NCBI RefSeq assembly: GCF_000150955.2
Contig: NC_011671.1
Location: 1,054,001 to 1,118,000, forward strand
DNA from: Phaeodactylum tricornutum CCAP 1055/1
Taxonomy: Eukaryota; Bacillariophyta; Bacillariophyceae; Surirellales; Neidiaceae
Length of the DNA stretch: 64,000 nt
Direction of reading: 5' to 3'
The notes under the pieces were generated by a model, which worked only from the letters and a program-made list of their open reading frames with translations, made no database searches and had not been told where the DNA came from. Of the stretch, positions 30,461 through 41,457 are shown in pieces. Position 1 is the first letter of the stretch. Each line of letters starts with the position of its first letter. The position numbers and the translations under genes were made by a program.

Positions 30461-32456
30461 TTCGCAAATGATTGTGTTTCTGTGATTTCCCACGATTCTT
30501 GTTGACCGCTTTAAAAAATCGGCAATCACTGTACCACTGATGCAGTATTTTTTCAAAATCGAAAGCAGATGACAGAACCAATGGATATTAGTCGGTAATT
30601 AATCATAATGAGCCGGTTTGGCAATTTCCTCTTATCGAATCAGTCAAGTATTTCCATTGCGTTTCTCGCGAAGTATACTTGTATTGTCCCCAGCCGTCTA
30701 AACACTACGTCAGAGGACCGCAAACGCGGAACGGTGTTGCAGTTTTCATACGACCCAATCTCTTGGATGGAGAATTTCAAGGTGCTGTATCCCATTGATG
30801 TGTCTTCTCCTGGATTTGCATTTTTTGCTTTGAAATGATGATCATTTTCGCTCAGTAGATTAGAACTAACTGTAACCCAAAAAAGATCAGATCGGTTCCA
30901 TCAATTCACAGAAATGAGTTTGTTTCCAAAATAGCTGGAGGTGATGATTGTTTGTGCCTTGGCCAAGCAAGGCTGCAACATCATTTTAGTTGGTACTTTA
31001 CGCAGGGACGGCATAGAGAAAAGTAGCTCGGGGAAACTGAAACTGGAACCACATTTTTCGAAATGCATCATTATTTGGGTGGAATTATGAGTCATTTTCC
31101 AGCCTTCATCAATTGCGTTCACTGTTAGGCTCTACAGCATTGATAGCAGGTAAGCAACGATTTCATTTGACAAACTTCCGGATATCCCTTGCTGCTTTTC
31201 CTTTTATCAACAGAAAACTAAATTTGCCTTCTCTGCCAACATTTACATTAGCAAGATGAAAGCGTTTTTCGATTTCTCGGTGAAGCGTGTGGCGGAGCGC
31301 AAAAGGAGGCATGGTCATTGAAAAATTGTCATAGGGATCAGGAAAGCCATTTTCTGTCAATTCTCTACAGATTCGGACTGATCATGTAAACTGTGCTGAC
31401 TGCGAACTAGGAAAATCAGTCCGCTTGTCATACAACACTAGTAGCCAATTCAGTGGGATGGACAAGCTGGTGTTCCCTATAGTTGCATGCTTTGGCAGTC
31501 TTGAACTTTTTGATTTGCCTTCGAGAGACTGTTGCGAAAGCGTCCGCGCCTGCCGTAAAAGACTTAGGCGGAGCCTTGCGTTAAGGGAGGGGAAGAACTC
31601 CTCAAGGGAGTGAGTTGGTCGTGTCAAGCAATAGATTGTATCGGGACCAACTATCCTAGAGAAACAGACCTTTTGGTTTGTGTAGATCCTAAAATTATAA
31701 GGTTAGTTGATTAAGCTACTTTGAGGAATTCTAGTCATCACATAAAGTCAATGACTGCAAGGAGAGATTGGCTGTGGAACTTAACCATCGGAAGGTGGTT
31801 CCCTGGCAGAGAAAAATGCAACACCATACAAGATAGGAGGCTGTAGAAACGTGATGCATTTTAGGTCCTCTCTCACCCTCACATGGTGAGAGTGAGCCCA
31901 AATATATGGGATGATGTGTTACTTATTAACAAATTTAGGTGACAGAAGTGGAGAGACTTTTCATATGTAAACGAATTCATGTTTCGTCATACGTGGACAA
32001 CTCTTCCTTATGATCCAAGCGACGGATGAACCTAACCAAGAAACCCAAGTGTTGTAGTACATTAATGAAGGTCAATATGTGAAAGGAGCCTGAATCAAGA
32101 AGGGTTCACGAAAGCAGCATTTGCATTTCAAAAAGGGATAGAACGAATCTCTCTACACAGAATTACGTGAGATTGGCAAGAACTCCAATTCTAACATTGG
32201 ATCTCACCACATTCATTTTCATACGTCAAGTCCCACGGATTTAGTATGGTTTCCAACAAGCAGGAAACAGTATAGATTATATGCGCAATGTAAACTATAA
32301 TCTAGCGATTGAATGCACTCGAACGTTAGATTGTCGTAAACGCCCTAGTAAGTGGTGCAATACTACTGCTAAAGCAACATGGTGCAGTTTACAAAAAGGC
32401 TCTAGCATATATACTGCTAGTATACTTATTGAAAAAAATCGATAAATGGGTGATAT
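30461..32456. other. Gene-poor, CpG-poor stretch
   Basis: No supported gene lies in this 2 kb. Short frames are broken and unlike anything known. CpG is sparse on reading, especially 31600-32450. A hairpin-like CTCACCCTCACATGGTGAGA (31876-31895, arm completed by GTGAG) is the only local structure noted. It looks like old non-coding or decayed repeat DNA. Confidence 0.5.
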
Positions 32457-32691
32457 CCAGGCCTCCATAAATTCGGCCCTTGCCATAAATACCTGGAATA
32501 AGCCTATTTATGGCCAATTTCATCTTTTATTTATGGTGTGCAGAGTTTAACGACTGTTTGGGTGCAAAGCTTTGTATTGCTCAGCATGCAGGATGCCTTC
32601 AAGAGAGAAATCAGTACTGCTTGAGGAGAACTCATCCTTAGATCATTTCAGGACAGAGAAATTTGATTCAACACCTTATTTATAGGCCTGG
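32457..32691. repeat. Possible small MITE bounded by CCAGGCCT / AGGCCTGG
   Basis: The two ends are inverted (CCAGGCCTCCATAAA at 32457-32471 and TTTATAGGCCTGG at 32679-32691). Inside is a second palindrome, GCCATAAATA...TATTTATGGC, around 32482-32514. No clear target duplication is seen. It may be chance. Confidence 0.25.
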
Positions 32692-33174
32692 TGATTGGAC
32701 TCTGCCAAATCCACTAAATGGGTGCTTAACAGCTGCATGTGTCATTTTTGCTAAATAGATCTTATTTCTTAAAGCAAAAGTTGTATGGAAAATTAGATTG
32801 TGTATAAAATCATGTAGCTGAGTAATTGAGATGACAACTCACGGCAAAAGCTTGGGGAAAAATCGGAGGCTTTTGGTAAGTTCTCCATGTCCATTGGTTT
32901 TGTTCACTGTAGTTTCTGCTTCGGATGCTTTGAACAAAGCCAAAATAATTTGATCAGCATTTGCTGCCGGCCGGCTCATTAAAAAGCACCATATTTGACA
33001 ACTTGATTGCTTCTTTGAATTGGACCGCTTTGTCTCCCCGAGAAGATACAGGGAGCAAAAGCAACTTGACAACCAGTTGGAATATGAAAAGGTCACATTG
33101 CATGACAAGTATTTTTCAAGTTGACGGCAAACAATTAAAAGATACAGTACCTTATCAGGAATTTGACAAGGAGG

Positions 33175-34460
33175 CTACAGGAAACAAGAAATGGATGGGC
33201 ATGGGAGTTGTTGTTGGCATTGTTGCAGCAGCCTTTGGCTTAATACTACACCCTTTTGAAAGCACAATGACAGAGTCATTTTTGAAAACAAACACCCCTT
33301 GGTCGGAAAACTTTGCCAGCCGCTTAGAGAACCCCTCCGTAGAATCCATGCAAGAAACTGTAAATCATTCAATGTGTGATGTGTTTCATTAATCAGCATT
33401 GCAAGGGCTCAATCAGTCTTTGCAGAGCCTTGCAGGAGCGGGAGGAAACTTAATGTCAAGCGTCAATGTGCGGTACATAGGCAAGCATGTTCTATGTTGT
33501 TGAGTTTCTTGAACACCAATATGTTCTCTACTTTTTTCTATTTGGTGTTTTGATATCCACAGAGTGGTTCAAGAAATGGCGTTACAGGCTGCTCAACATG
33601 CTGTGGTGTCAGTTTTGACAGCAATGGCTACATCAGTGGGTGCGGGTATAGTTGGACCTGTCACTGAAGCCATTGCTAGGGATTTGACAGGGATGCAGAC
33701 GGGAATTGTTGTGGAAATTGTTGCCATGGCTAAGGTAATGGTTTCCATGGGTGTTGTGATTTCAAACAAGGCCACTCTTTTGACAATTTTTCAGCCGCAA
33801 CATTCCTAACGGCGTCACCAAGTGATATTGTTCCAAACTTTGAGCTGATAGAAACTTACAGCAACACTTTTGAGACAAAACATGATCGCTTGGCAATAGA
33901 TTTTGCTGGTGCACTTCAAAATTTGATTGTTGCTGGGAAATCCTATATACAATGGGTTATCCTCTTTCTCAGGAGGTAGTTTGTGGAGATATATAATCAG
34001 GATTCTGGTCTTTGCAATGACCTTTATGAGCAGCAGCTGCTTGATGCAATTGGTATTGTGGAAAACAGATGAACAAATGAAGTCATGGTTCCAAGTGAAA
34101 GTTTACCAGAAAGCTCAACAGAGACTCCAGTAGACAGCCCAATAAAAATGGAATACTTGAACCATTTTCAAACACAACATCACCACCGACTACTAGCTTT
34201 CCCCCAGAAGTTCCATTGCAAAATCCAAGTACTACCACACCAGCTCCAAACCGCTTACCAATGGAAGGCCTCCCATCTGAAGGAAACGCTACTCTGTTGG
34301 CATATCCTACACATAATTTGGTAGAAGCTAGTTTGACTCCGGCAAGTGTGGCACCACCATCTTCTGGGTTGGAATATCTTGGAAGACAAACTGCAGAAGT
34401 AACAAAACAGTATCTTTATTTGCTACAAGAAAACTCGCAGCGGAACCGACAAGTAGTTTG
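33175..34460 (+). pseudogene. Decayed partial copy of the 25.1-27.8 kb propeller gene
   Basis: Equivalent parts occur in the same order. GVVVGIVAAAFGLILHPFES matches exon 1 of the intact gene. The segment [16 protein letters not shown] and the Ala/Gly hydrophobic region match the start of exon 2, where about 40 bases are nearly identical (33563-33603). Then come NTFETKHDRLAIDFAGAL and, in other frames, DLYEQQLLDAIGIVENR. A Pro/Thr-rich stretch follows, but the 96-bp units and the propeller are absent. Frames shift and stop repeatedly, so it is non-functional. In a 60-base stretch shared with the intact gene (25441-25500), six of seven CpG sites have become TG or CA. It abuts the degenerate repeats downstream. 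Confidence 0.75.
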
Positions 34461-35069
34461 ACAAGGATTGTCATGGTATATACCAAGACAACATGTCTTT
34501 ACGACAAGTGACACCTAACATGGACAACGGAAGTGTGAATCAGGGTGGAGAGCATGGTGGAACCGTGGCATTTATGTCGGCCTTATTGCACAACACAATG
34601 TATTTGTGCCGTGATCAGAGACATCCTTTAATAATGATGTGGGAGCAAGATACAAGAATGAGGGTTAGGATACAGTCCCACAAATTGCAAGGCAAGTTGC
34701 AGGCAGGGTTGGATACTTGCTGAGTGATAGGGATTTATATTTAGAAGATATATACTCTATGTGGGAGTAAGATTATCTGGCACATGGTAAGAGGTCTTCT
34801 ATCTGAATAGAAGGACCGATTCTCATGGACTAGTGGTAGAACAATCTTCCTCTCATTGTTTAAGAAAGTCATTGATCCAAATATTGCATTAGCATAGGTC
34901 CTTGTATCCGCTGTCTAACCCGTGGGGAGCGTCGTAAGCAAGTTGAGTTTTACAGTCCCTAAGTCCGCTTACGTGTATTGCAGGTCGTTTGTAATAACGC
35001 CCACTTGCGTTTACCAGGTATTGTCAACACCGCGTTTTCCTGTCTTTTGTACGTACATTGGTTGTACTA

Positions 35070-35577
35070 TGTAACAAGGATCCTGGTAAAAAGTTCCATA
35101 TTGGATTTGGCCGGTAGCCGTCAACTGGAAAACCGCCTCGCGCGATTGCGCGCATGCCTTGAGTCATGACAACCAAGGCAAGCTGGCCAACACTAATTGT
35201 GTGTGTTTGGTCACAGATTGCAACACTGATTGTTTTTGATTGGTGACTAGACAGTTGAATGTCCAAATATATAATGTGACTGTTTTGGGTCTTGACATTT
35301 ACCACTTTCAGAAGCATGGTTACTATGACAAACTTGCCCATGGTAGCGTGTACAATACCATAGGATTGATGAAAATAGTCCACGGTGGTTTTGTCACCGT
35401 GGAACTTTATGAAACTGAATAGAGTTGGTTTTAGTTTAGAGCTTATAAATAAATCTTAACAGTGACTGTTTGAAAACCATATTAGTTAGTTTGCATCTCT
35501 TTGTTATGAGCGAGACAAGTCTTGATCAACTTGTGTTGTCTTCAGAAGCCGGGAGATGCTTGACCGTTGACATCACA
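35070..35577 (+). repeat. Module B, forward copy
   Basis: It shares GACAAGTCTTGATCA and GTCTTCAGAAGCC with the reverse complement of 36975-37450. Translated pieces such as YNVTVLGLDIYHFQKHGYYD correspond to HDVTVSGLDCCHAKEHGNYN of the inverted copy, so the module derives from coding sequence. The family is not recognised. Confidence 0.6.
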
Positions 35578-36974
35578 CCTGGATCTTTATTACAGACCGG
35601 TGACCTTCATCAGAGAGTTCTCAAAGCCAAACAATGCCATGCAACTTGGCAAGCCACATTACCAGTCTCAACCAATGCGCAAAAAACCTCAAGATTCATA
35701 GCCCACATTTGCAACTGAAAATTTAACGGAGGGCAAATTAGGCTCCCAAGGTTCTATTACAAGAAATCCCGGTTGGAAGCAACCCATTGAGATTTTTGAG
35801 AAAACTGAAAAGAACGTCACCAACCGTGTCACGGTACACTACCTTGCGACGTGTCCCTCGAATGTATGCCACTTAGTATGGAAAACGCAAGTGTGAGCCA
35901 ATCCGATGGGCGCGGCGTTTACGTGTCACGTGTGGAGTTTGTGTCGGCCTTATTGCGCAAATTCACCGTATTCGCGTTACATACGGAAGTCATTCGTATC
36001 CTGGAGTCATGAATACAGGATACATACAAATGGCAGTTAGGAAAAGACACAAAACCAGTCTCATGAATCACATGACAAGTAAGGAGCAAGATTCATTACT
36101 CACCATGGGATTCTGTATGGAATTTATATTTACAGGTTTTATGCACATGTGAGAAGATTCAAGATTAGCTATGTTTTTGGTAAGACTGTTCACTGGATTG
36201 AACAGACTTTGCAAGATTGACTAGTTTATAGAATGTAATCTTCTTCTCATTGTTTTAGAAATTCTTTGATCCAAATATTGCGTAATAGCATAGGTCCTCG
36301 TATCCGCTGTCTAACCCGCGGGGAGCGTCGTCAGCAAGGGAGTCCCTAGGTTCGCTTAGGTGTATTGCAGGTTGTTTGTCATAATGCCCAACCTGTGTTT
36401 ACCACGCACTGTCAAACAGCATTACTGTCCTACATACATACATTGAGTGTACTACGTGAGAAATCGTCCAAAGAAGCGTATCCAACCAACTAAGAGAATT
36501 GAGGATAGAGACAAAGTCTTCTCCCAAACAGTCATTTGGTCATACACATGTGGGTACCAAACAATTAACACATGCACAAATTCAAAGGAGTGTATGACAA
36601 TGAGACTATCCTTACAAAATTATTGGGCTAGAGTTTTGGAGGAAAACATTTAATTGCTAACAAGGTCCAAGGAAAAAGTAGAAGACTCATCTTTCTGTAA
36701 CTCAGGTACCAGATCAGAGGGTGGTTGTAAAAGTACAATTTCCAGCAAACAATGTGTTAGGGAAGAAGAACAATTCAATGAAGCTAGAGTGGTAGTTACA
36801 GGCTTCAAATGTGACCTAACAGACAAACAAATGAGAGTACATGCATTTTTTTTACTGCTGGCATGGATTGTGTCTCACACTATCCTTTTTTATCATAGAA
36901 ACTCAAGCTGGTAGGTGATACACAAATTGATGACCTGAGCATTGTGTTGTTGGCAATGCATGTTGTTGCTGGCA

Positions 36975-37450
36975 ATTGTCAATGTCAAGTATCTCCTGGC
37001 TTCTGAAGACAGCACAAGGTGATCAAGACTTGTCTGGCTTCTAACAAAGAGATACAAACAAACAAATATGGTTTTCACACAATTGTTGTTACAATTTATA
37101 AGCTCTAAACTAAGGCTAATCTGTTCACTTTCCATTTGGTCCCACAATTTGCCAAGCGCCATTGTGGTCCATTTCATTAGTCTCCATGGTGTTATACAAG
37201 GGACCGCAGGCACATTCATTATAGTTACCATGCTCCTTAGCATGGCAACAATCGAGTCCCGAAACAGTCACATCATGTTTCTGAATACTCAACTGGGACT
37301 GCACCTGTCCAAAACCATCCGTGTCAAGATTTGTGGGCAAACACTCAAGATTAGTTTTGATAGGCTTGCCTTGGGTGTCACAACCCAAGTAATGCATGCC
37401 ATTGTGTGAACCGGTACTCAAAACTGTCATTCCAGTTGACAGCAATGGTA
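36975..37450 (-). repeat. Module B, inverted copy
   Basis: This is the opposite-strand partner of 35070-35577. Its minus-strand frame is the better preserved, with a Cys/His-rich stretch (GLDCCHAKEHGNYNECACGP, then LYNTMETNEMDHNGAW). It could be the relic of a small Cys-rich secreted domain; that is inference. Confidence 0.6.
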
Positions 37451-38799
37451 GAGATATATTGAAACAGACTCCCAAGCTTATGGTGGGTCTTTGCCGCACT
37501 GCAAATATTGTCAACCAAAAATGACAGAGTCATTTGATTGAAGCTGGCCAACTGTTGCCATGTACAGACTTTTTGATTCTCAATGACAAGGTAGCGGAAA
37601 AGCAATACCGCTACAGGATGATTGACACTCACAAAGTAGTGTCAAATGTTGAAAGCGGGTGCCTGCTATTCAAAGAGTTGTTCATATTTGTATGCAAAGG
37701 AGTGGCTGGACGTAACATGCCCCCATGGGAAGTGCTTTGTGTTATTGCGGAAGCAACTGGGGGCACTTGGTTGCTGTCACGGTATAGTACCATGCAACAT
37801 GTCTTCTAAGGGTGTCCACCCCTTGGGATTCAACACGGTGAATGGCAGTTGGAGTGTTCATAAGAAAGAAGTGAGTCGTATGGAAGTTAACTTGGTCTTA
37901 TTGCATGGAGTCCCTAGATACGACAATGTACCGGGCGTTGGAGAGAATGCGCGGAACAGGCCGTGTTCTGACGGTGGCAACGGAGTGGGACAGACAATAC
38001 TTATTGCCTGTTTAACGTATGTAAGTGGATGCGCTCCATTTTCCGCTCCATGCATGTTATGAAAGGTATTTCCGGTTCCACTATAAGTATATGTGAGCGC
38101 GCGTAATGATATAAGGATACTATGACAGAAGAAAGATATTTGTGTACGGTTGAGTTTGTTCCTCGGGTTTTGTTGTATCTTTTCAAATTGGAGGATCAAC
38201 AAGAACTAGTTTATAGCACAAATTCTTCAATCATTGTTTTATAAGTTCTTTGATCCTTACTGCTAGGTTACGCATAGGTCCTTGTATCCGCTGCCTAACC
38301 CAAGGGGAGCATTGCCAATGAGTAAGTCCCTAGGTCCCTTAGGTGTATTGTTGTTGTTTGTAATAATGCCCTCTTCTGTTTACCAAGCTTTGTTCCTAAC
38401 AGCACTTCTGTCCATACGGTGTACACTGGTGTATATTGTAACAGTTGCGCTCCATTCCATCAACTAGATTTAATTTTTCTTGCCTGTTGGTCTTTACAAG
38501 CAAACCAGAGAACAAGGCTCAAACATCAGTAAAGATTATTGCATTGGCGCTCTTTAAAGGAGCACTGAAGCAATCTGTTCGATGGTTATTTGACAGCATC
38601 TTGACACAGCACATCTATGTCTAAGATTACTTTGGAGTATGACTTGGCAGACCGTTGATAGCTAGTAGTTTCTCCACGTTTGACAGTTGGACAGAGCATT
38701 CTTTTGGCTAAATTAATCATTTGTAAAGATGCTCCGTAAACATTTGCTTAAATTACTTTGATTCTTCTCCGGACCTTTCCTTGCTTTGCCGTCTCATTC

Positions 38800-39232
38800 A
38801 TATTTGATCACGTCCACCGACAACATTTTTTACAAACGCTTCAAAAAAGGCCCACACTAGCACTCACGACAATGCCAATGTTCGATCACATCCACCGACA
38901 GTTCTTTTGACAAAGGCCCACATTAGCACTCAAGACGATGCCAATGTTCTATCACGTTCGCCAACAATACTTTCAACATACACTTCGACAAAGACCCACA
39001 TTTGCATTTAATACAATGTCATTGTTTGATCCGGTCCACCGACAATACATTTGACAAAAGCGCTTCGAAAAAGGCCCACATTAGCACTCAAGACAATGCC
39101 AATGTTCGATCACATCCACCGACAGTTCTTTCGACAAACGCTTCGACAAAGACCAACATTAACTCCGACATAGGCCCACATTAGCACTCAAGCTGTTGCC
39201 ATTGCTTTGTCACGTCCACCGACATAAACTGT
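38800..39232. repeat. Minisatellite, roughly 75-80 bp period, five to six units
   Basis: Units contain GATCACATCCACCGACA and AAAGGCCCACATTAGCACTC (or AAGAC). Starts fall near 38805, 38884, 38950, 39028, 39108 and 39210, with substitutions and small length changes. There are no constant repeats with unique spacers, so it is not a CRISPR. It ends about 290 bp before the mTERF gene start. Confidence 0.8.
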
Positions 39233-39521
39233 GAGTTGCGTGCTTTCAATGCACAGAGAGACTGTAGCACAGCCATATAACACAAATGAGTAACGATGGC
39301 GTGCTTGCGTTCTTCGTTTGAATCGCAAACGGCCTGATCGAAAGCATTTCTGAGTATGACGTGGATGGAGTCGTGTAAGGAGTTTTCACTCCTGAGTAGT
39401 AGTGATTTTTTGCCATCCCCATACTGGCTCCAGAAGACGTCACCATATGACGTGAATGACTGTGAGAACCTTGGAAACAAATCTCTCATGAAAGAGCTTA
39501 TTTTTTTAGCGGATTCACGAG

Positions 39522-41306
39522 ATGACACGAAATTTGGAACCGCCTCGTGCTTCAAAACGAGCTACTATAAGATCAATCTTTCAGAAGGTTTCAGTTTGTA
39601 TTGCAGGCTGTCAACCGATCAATGGCTTAATTTCACATTATCAAGCGGGTCGGCTATTTTCGAGATTTGTTGGACCACCATCGATCTCGTTCACGTCGTC
39701 CGGACGATATCATCCAGGCGTTTTACACGATACGTTGTATTTTGATATCAGGAAGTCTGCCACATCCAGAAGCGACAGCGAAGAAAAGGGCCGACGCTCA
39801 TCCTCCAAACTCGAAAAGCAAAATGAAAATCAGGGCACTAGCCTTCCCTTCTACGAAATGGAAAGGCTCACAGAAGGCGACAGAAACGGTATGTTCTTGG
39901 CTGACGAGGATATCGCCAGAGGTGAAATTCTCGCTAGCGGATCTAATATTTCGATTACAGCACTTTCTTTGGAGGATTTGAGCTCGATTTCAACAAATGT
40001 TTCGTACTTCTACCTTAAGAACGAGCTCGGTCTCTCAGAAGAAGCCATGTGGAAAATCACATACGAGGCTGGCTCGGCGTTGGGAATGACGACAAATACA
40101 ATTCGGCGCAAAGTTGAAGTATTGCGTGATACGATGAGTCTCTCGGACGCCGAGATAATTTCTGTATTGGAGCGACACCCGACCATCTTACACCTATCTG
40201 CCGACAAAAATATATCTCCCACAATCCTCTTTCTACTTCGGATGTTAGAGCTGGGACGAGACGACCTGCGACGCTTATTTGTTTCAGAGCCATCGATTCT
40301 TAGCTACACAACTGCTAATCTCAACTCAAAGATCAACTTCTTTGTTCGCATCATGGGTTACTCGATTGGAGAATGCCGCAAAGTCTTACTGGCTGAACCC
40401 AAACTATTGCGTGTTAGCGTACGCACCGGTCTAGTGCCGCGAATGCGATTTTTGGTGCGCGACATGGAAATTCCAATGCAGAATCTGCGTGCTATAGTGA
40501 AAAAGCATCCTCGAATTTTGTTGTATAGCCTCGACGACAACTTGATACCCAAGCTTATCTTTTACCTTATCATGACTCTCCACATGGAACTCGACCAAGT
40601 CCAGAAGCTCCTTGTCACATACCCGACCATCCTCGAATATAATCTGGATCGTCACATCTTGCCAATAACAGAGTTTTTCGTGAAAGACTTGTCCTATCAA
40701 CCAGCGGAATTTCGCAGCATTCTTTTGAAGTTCCCTCGGCTCATGACACATTCGTTGCGCAAGATCAAACACTTGGTCGGTTACCTTCGCTTTGAGCTAG
40801 GGCTGACTGGGTCTCAAGTAAAGCGGGTTTTGTACCAGGCTCCCCAAATCATTGGACTCAATACCGACGTGAGCCTCAAGGCGAAGGTAGAGTTTTTGCG
40901 GGATTCCCTCAATCTTAGCGACCATGAGCTTCGCCGGGTGGTTTCGGGTATGCCAACCTTGCTCGTTCTCAGCATAGATGGAAACCTGCGTCCAAAAGCT
41001 GAATATTTACGCAACTGTTTTGACGGTAACGAGAAAGATCTACGAGAAACGATTCTGCGTCTGCCTACGCTTTTGGGGTATTCATTGGACAAGCGCATCC
41101 AACCTCGTATGACAGCAATCCTACAAAGTGAGCTAAAAGCAGGCTCCATTACGGTTGGAATTCCAATGAAGGAAGACAAATTTGATGCATGGTTAGTGGG
41201 ACGCAAGCGAGAAATGAAACAGGGGCTCGCTCGAGCGGAAGGGAAGGCGCTGCCTGCGATACCAGACCTGTCTGGCCGGATTGTTCACTGGACCCGAGAC
41301 CCGTAA
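39522..41306 (+). CDS. mTERF-family organellar transcription/translation factor
   Basis: This is a 594-residue single exon. From about residue 180 it consists of some nine mTERF helical repeats of about 35 residues, recognisable from the recurring pattern hP-hL-------P-h-FL (for example ERHPTILHLSADKNISPTIL, VSEPSILSYTTANLNSKINF, KKHPRILLYSLDDNLIPKLI, LYQAPQIIGLNTDVSLKAKV). mTERF proteins bind organellar nucleic acid and act in transcription termination, RNA splicing or ribosome assembly. The basic Ser/Arg-rich N terminus suits import into mitochondria or plastid, but no AxAF motif is obvious, so the compartment is open. TGACTGTGA lies 57-65 bp upstream of the ATG. A leader exon cannot be excluded. 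Confidence 0.88.
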   Translation: MTRNLEPPRASKRATIRSIFQKVSVCIAGCQPINGLISHYQAGRLFSRFVGPPSISFTSSGRYHPGVLHDTLYFDIRKSATSRSDSEEKGRRSSSKLEKQNENQGTSLPFYEMERLTEGDRNGMFLADEDIARGEILASGSNISITALSLEDLSSISTNVSYFYLKNELGLSEEAMWKITYEAGSALGMTTNTIRRKVEVLRDTMSLSDAEIISVLERHPTILHLSADKNISPTILFLLRMLELGRDDLRRLFVSEPSILSYTTANLNSKINFFVRIMGYSIGECRKVLLAEPKLLRVSVRTGLVPRMRFLVRDMEIPMQNLRAIVKKHPRILLYSLDDNLIPKLIFYLIMTLHMELDQVQKLLVTYPTILEYNLDRHILPITEFFVKDLSYQPAEFRSILLKFPRLMTHSLRKIKHLVGYLRFELGLTGSQVKRVLYQAPQIIGLNTDVSLKAKVEFLRDSLNLSDHELRRVVSGMPTLLVLSIDGNLRPKAEYLRNCFDGNEKDLRETILRLPTLLGYSLDKRIQPRMTAILQSELKAGSITVGIPMKEDKFDAWLVGRKREMKQGLARAEGKALPAIPDLSGRIVHWTRDP

Positions 41307-41457
41307 TTTATTTGACAGTGACACCTAAGATGTTTTCTATGTTACTGCGAATAGTATTTTTTTTCGCTTGCAAACTTGACGAAAATTTTAAGATAGCGTG
41401 TATCAAAACAGAATCGGAAAAAAGCTTACTCTTACATTAGTCCGTCGAATCCTGAAA

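Larger units (their letters stand above)
34470..38440. repeat. Three degenerate tandem long-period units (1.4-2.0 kb)
   Basis: A block of about 240-260 bp occurs at about 34825-35080, 36218-36455 and 38200-38440. It has a conserved 39-base core at 34892-34930, 36288-36326 and 38272-38310 (GCATAGGTCC then GTATCCGCTG). About 400-450 bp before each core lies another shared module (about 34470, 35835 and 37785; CGGCCTTATTGC in the first two). The same order in all three implies tandem duplication followed by divergence. No intact gene is present. Short frames are fragments. Confidence 0.7.

Noticed and set aside
30461-39200. LTR-type or other virus-like element in the repeat-rich region
   Set aside because: No reverse transcriptase, integrase or capsid-like segment, and no paired direct terminal repeats, were found. 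The repeats are better explained by tandem and inverted duplication.
38800-39232. CRISPR-like appearance of spaced repeats
   Set aside because: Units drift along their whole length, with no constant repeat and unique spacers, and the setting is eukaryotic.
39181-39555. 124-codon minus-strand frame between the minisatellite and the mTERF gene
   Set aside because: Its C terminus is encoded by the minisatellite and its start overlaps the mTERF N terminus. No family or signal supports it.
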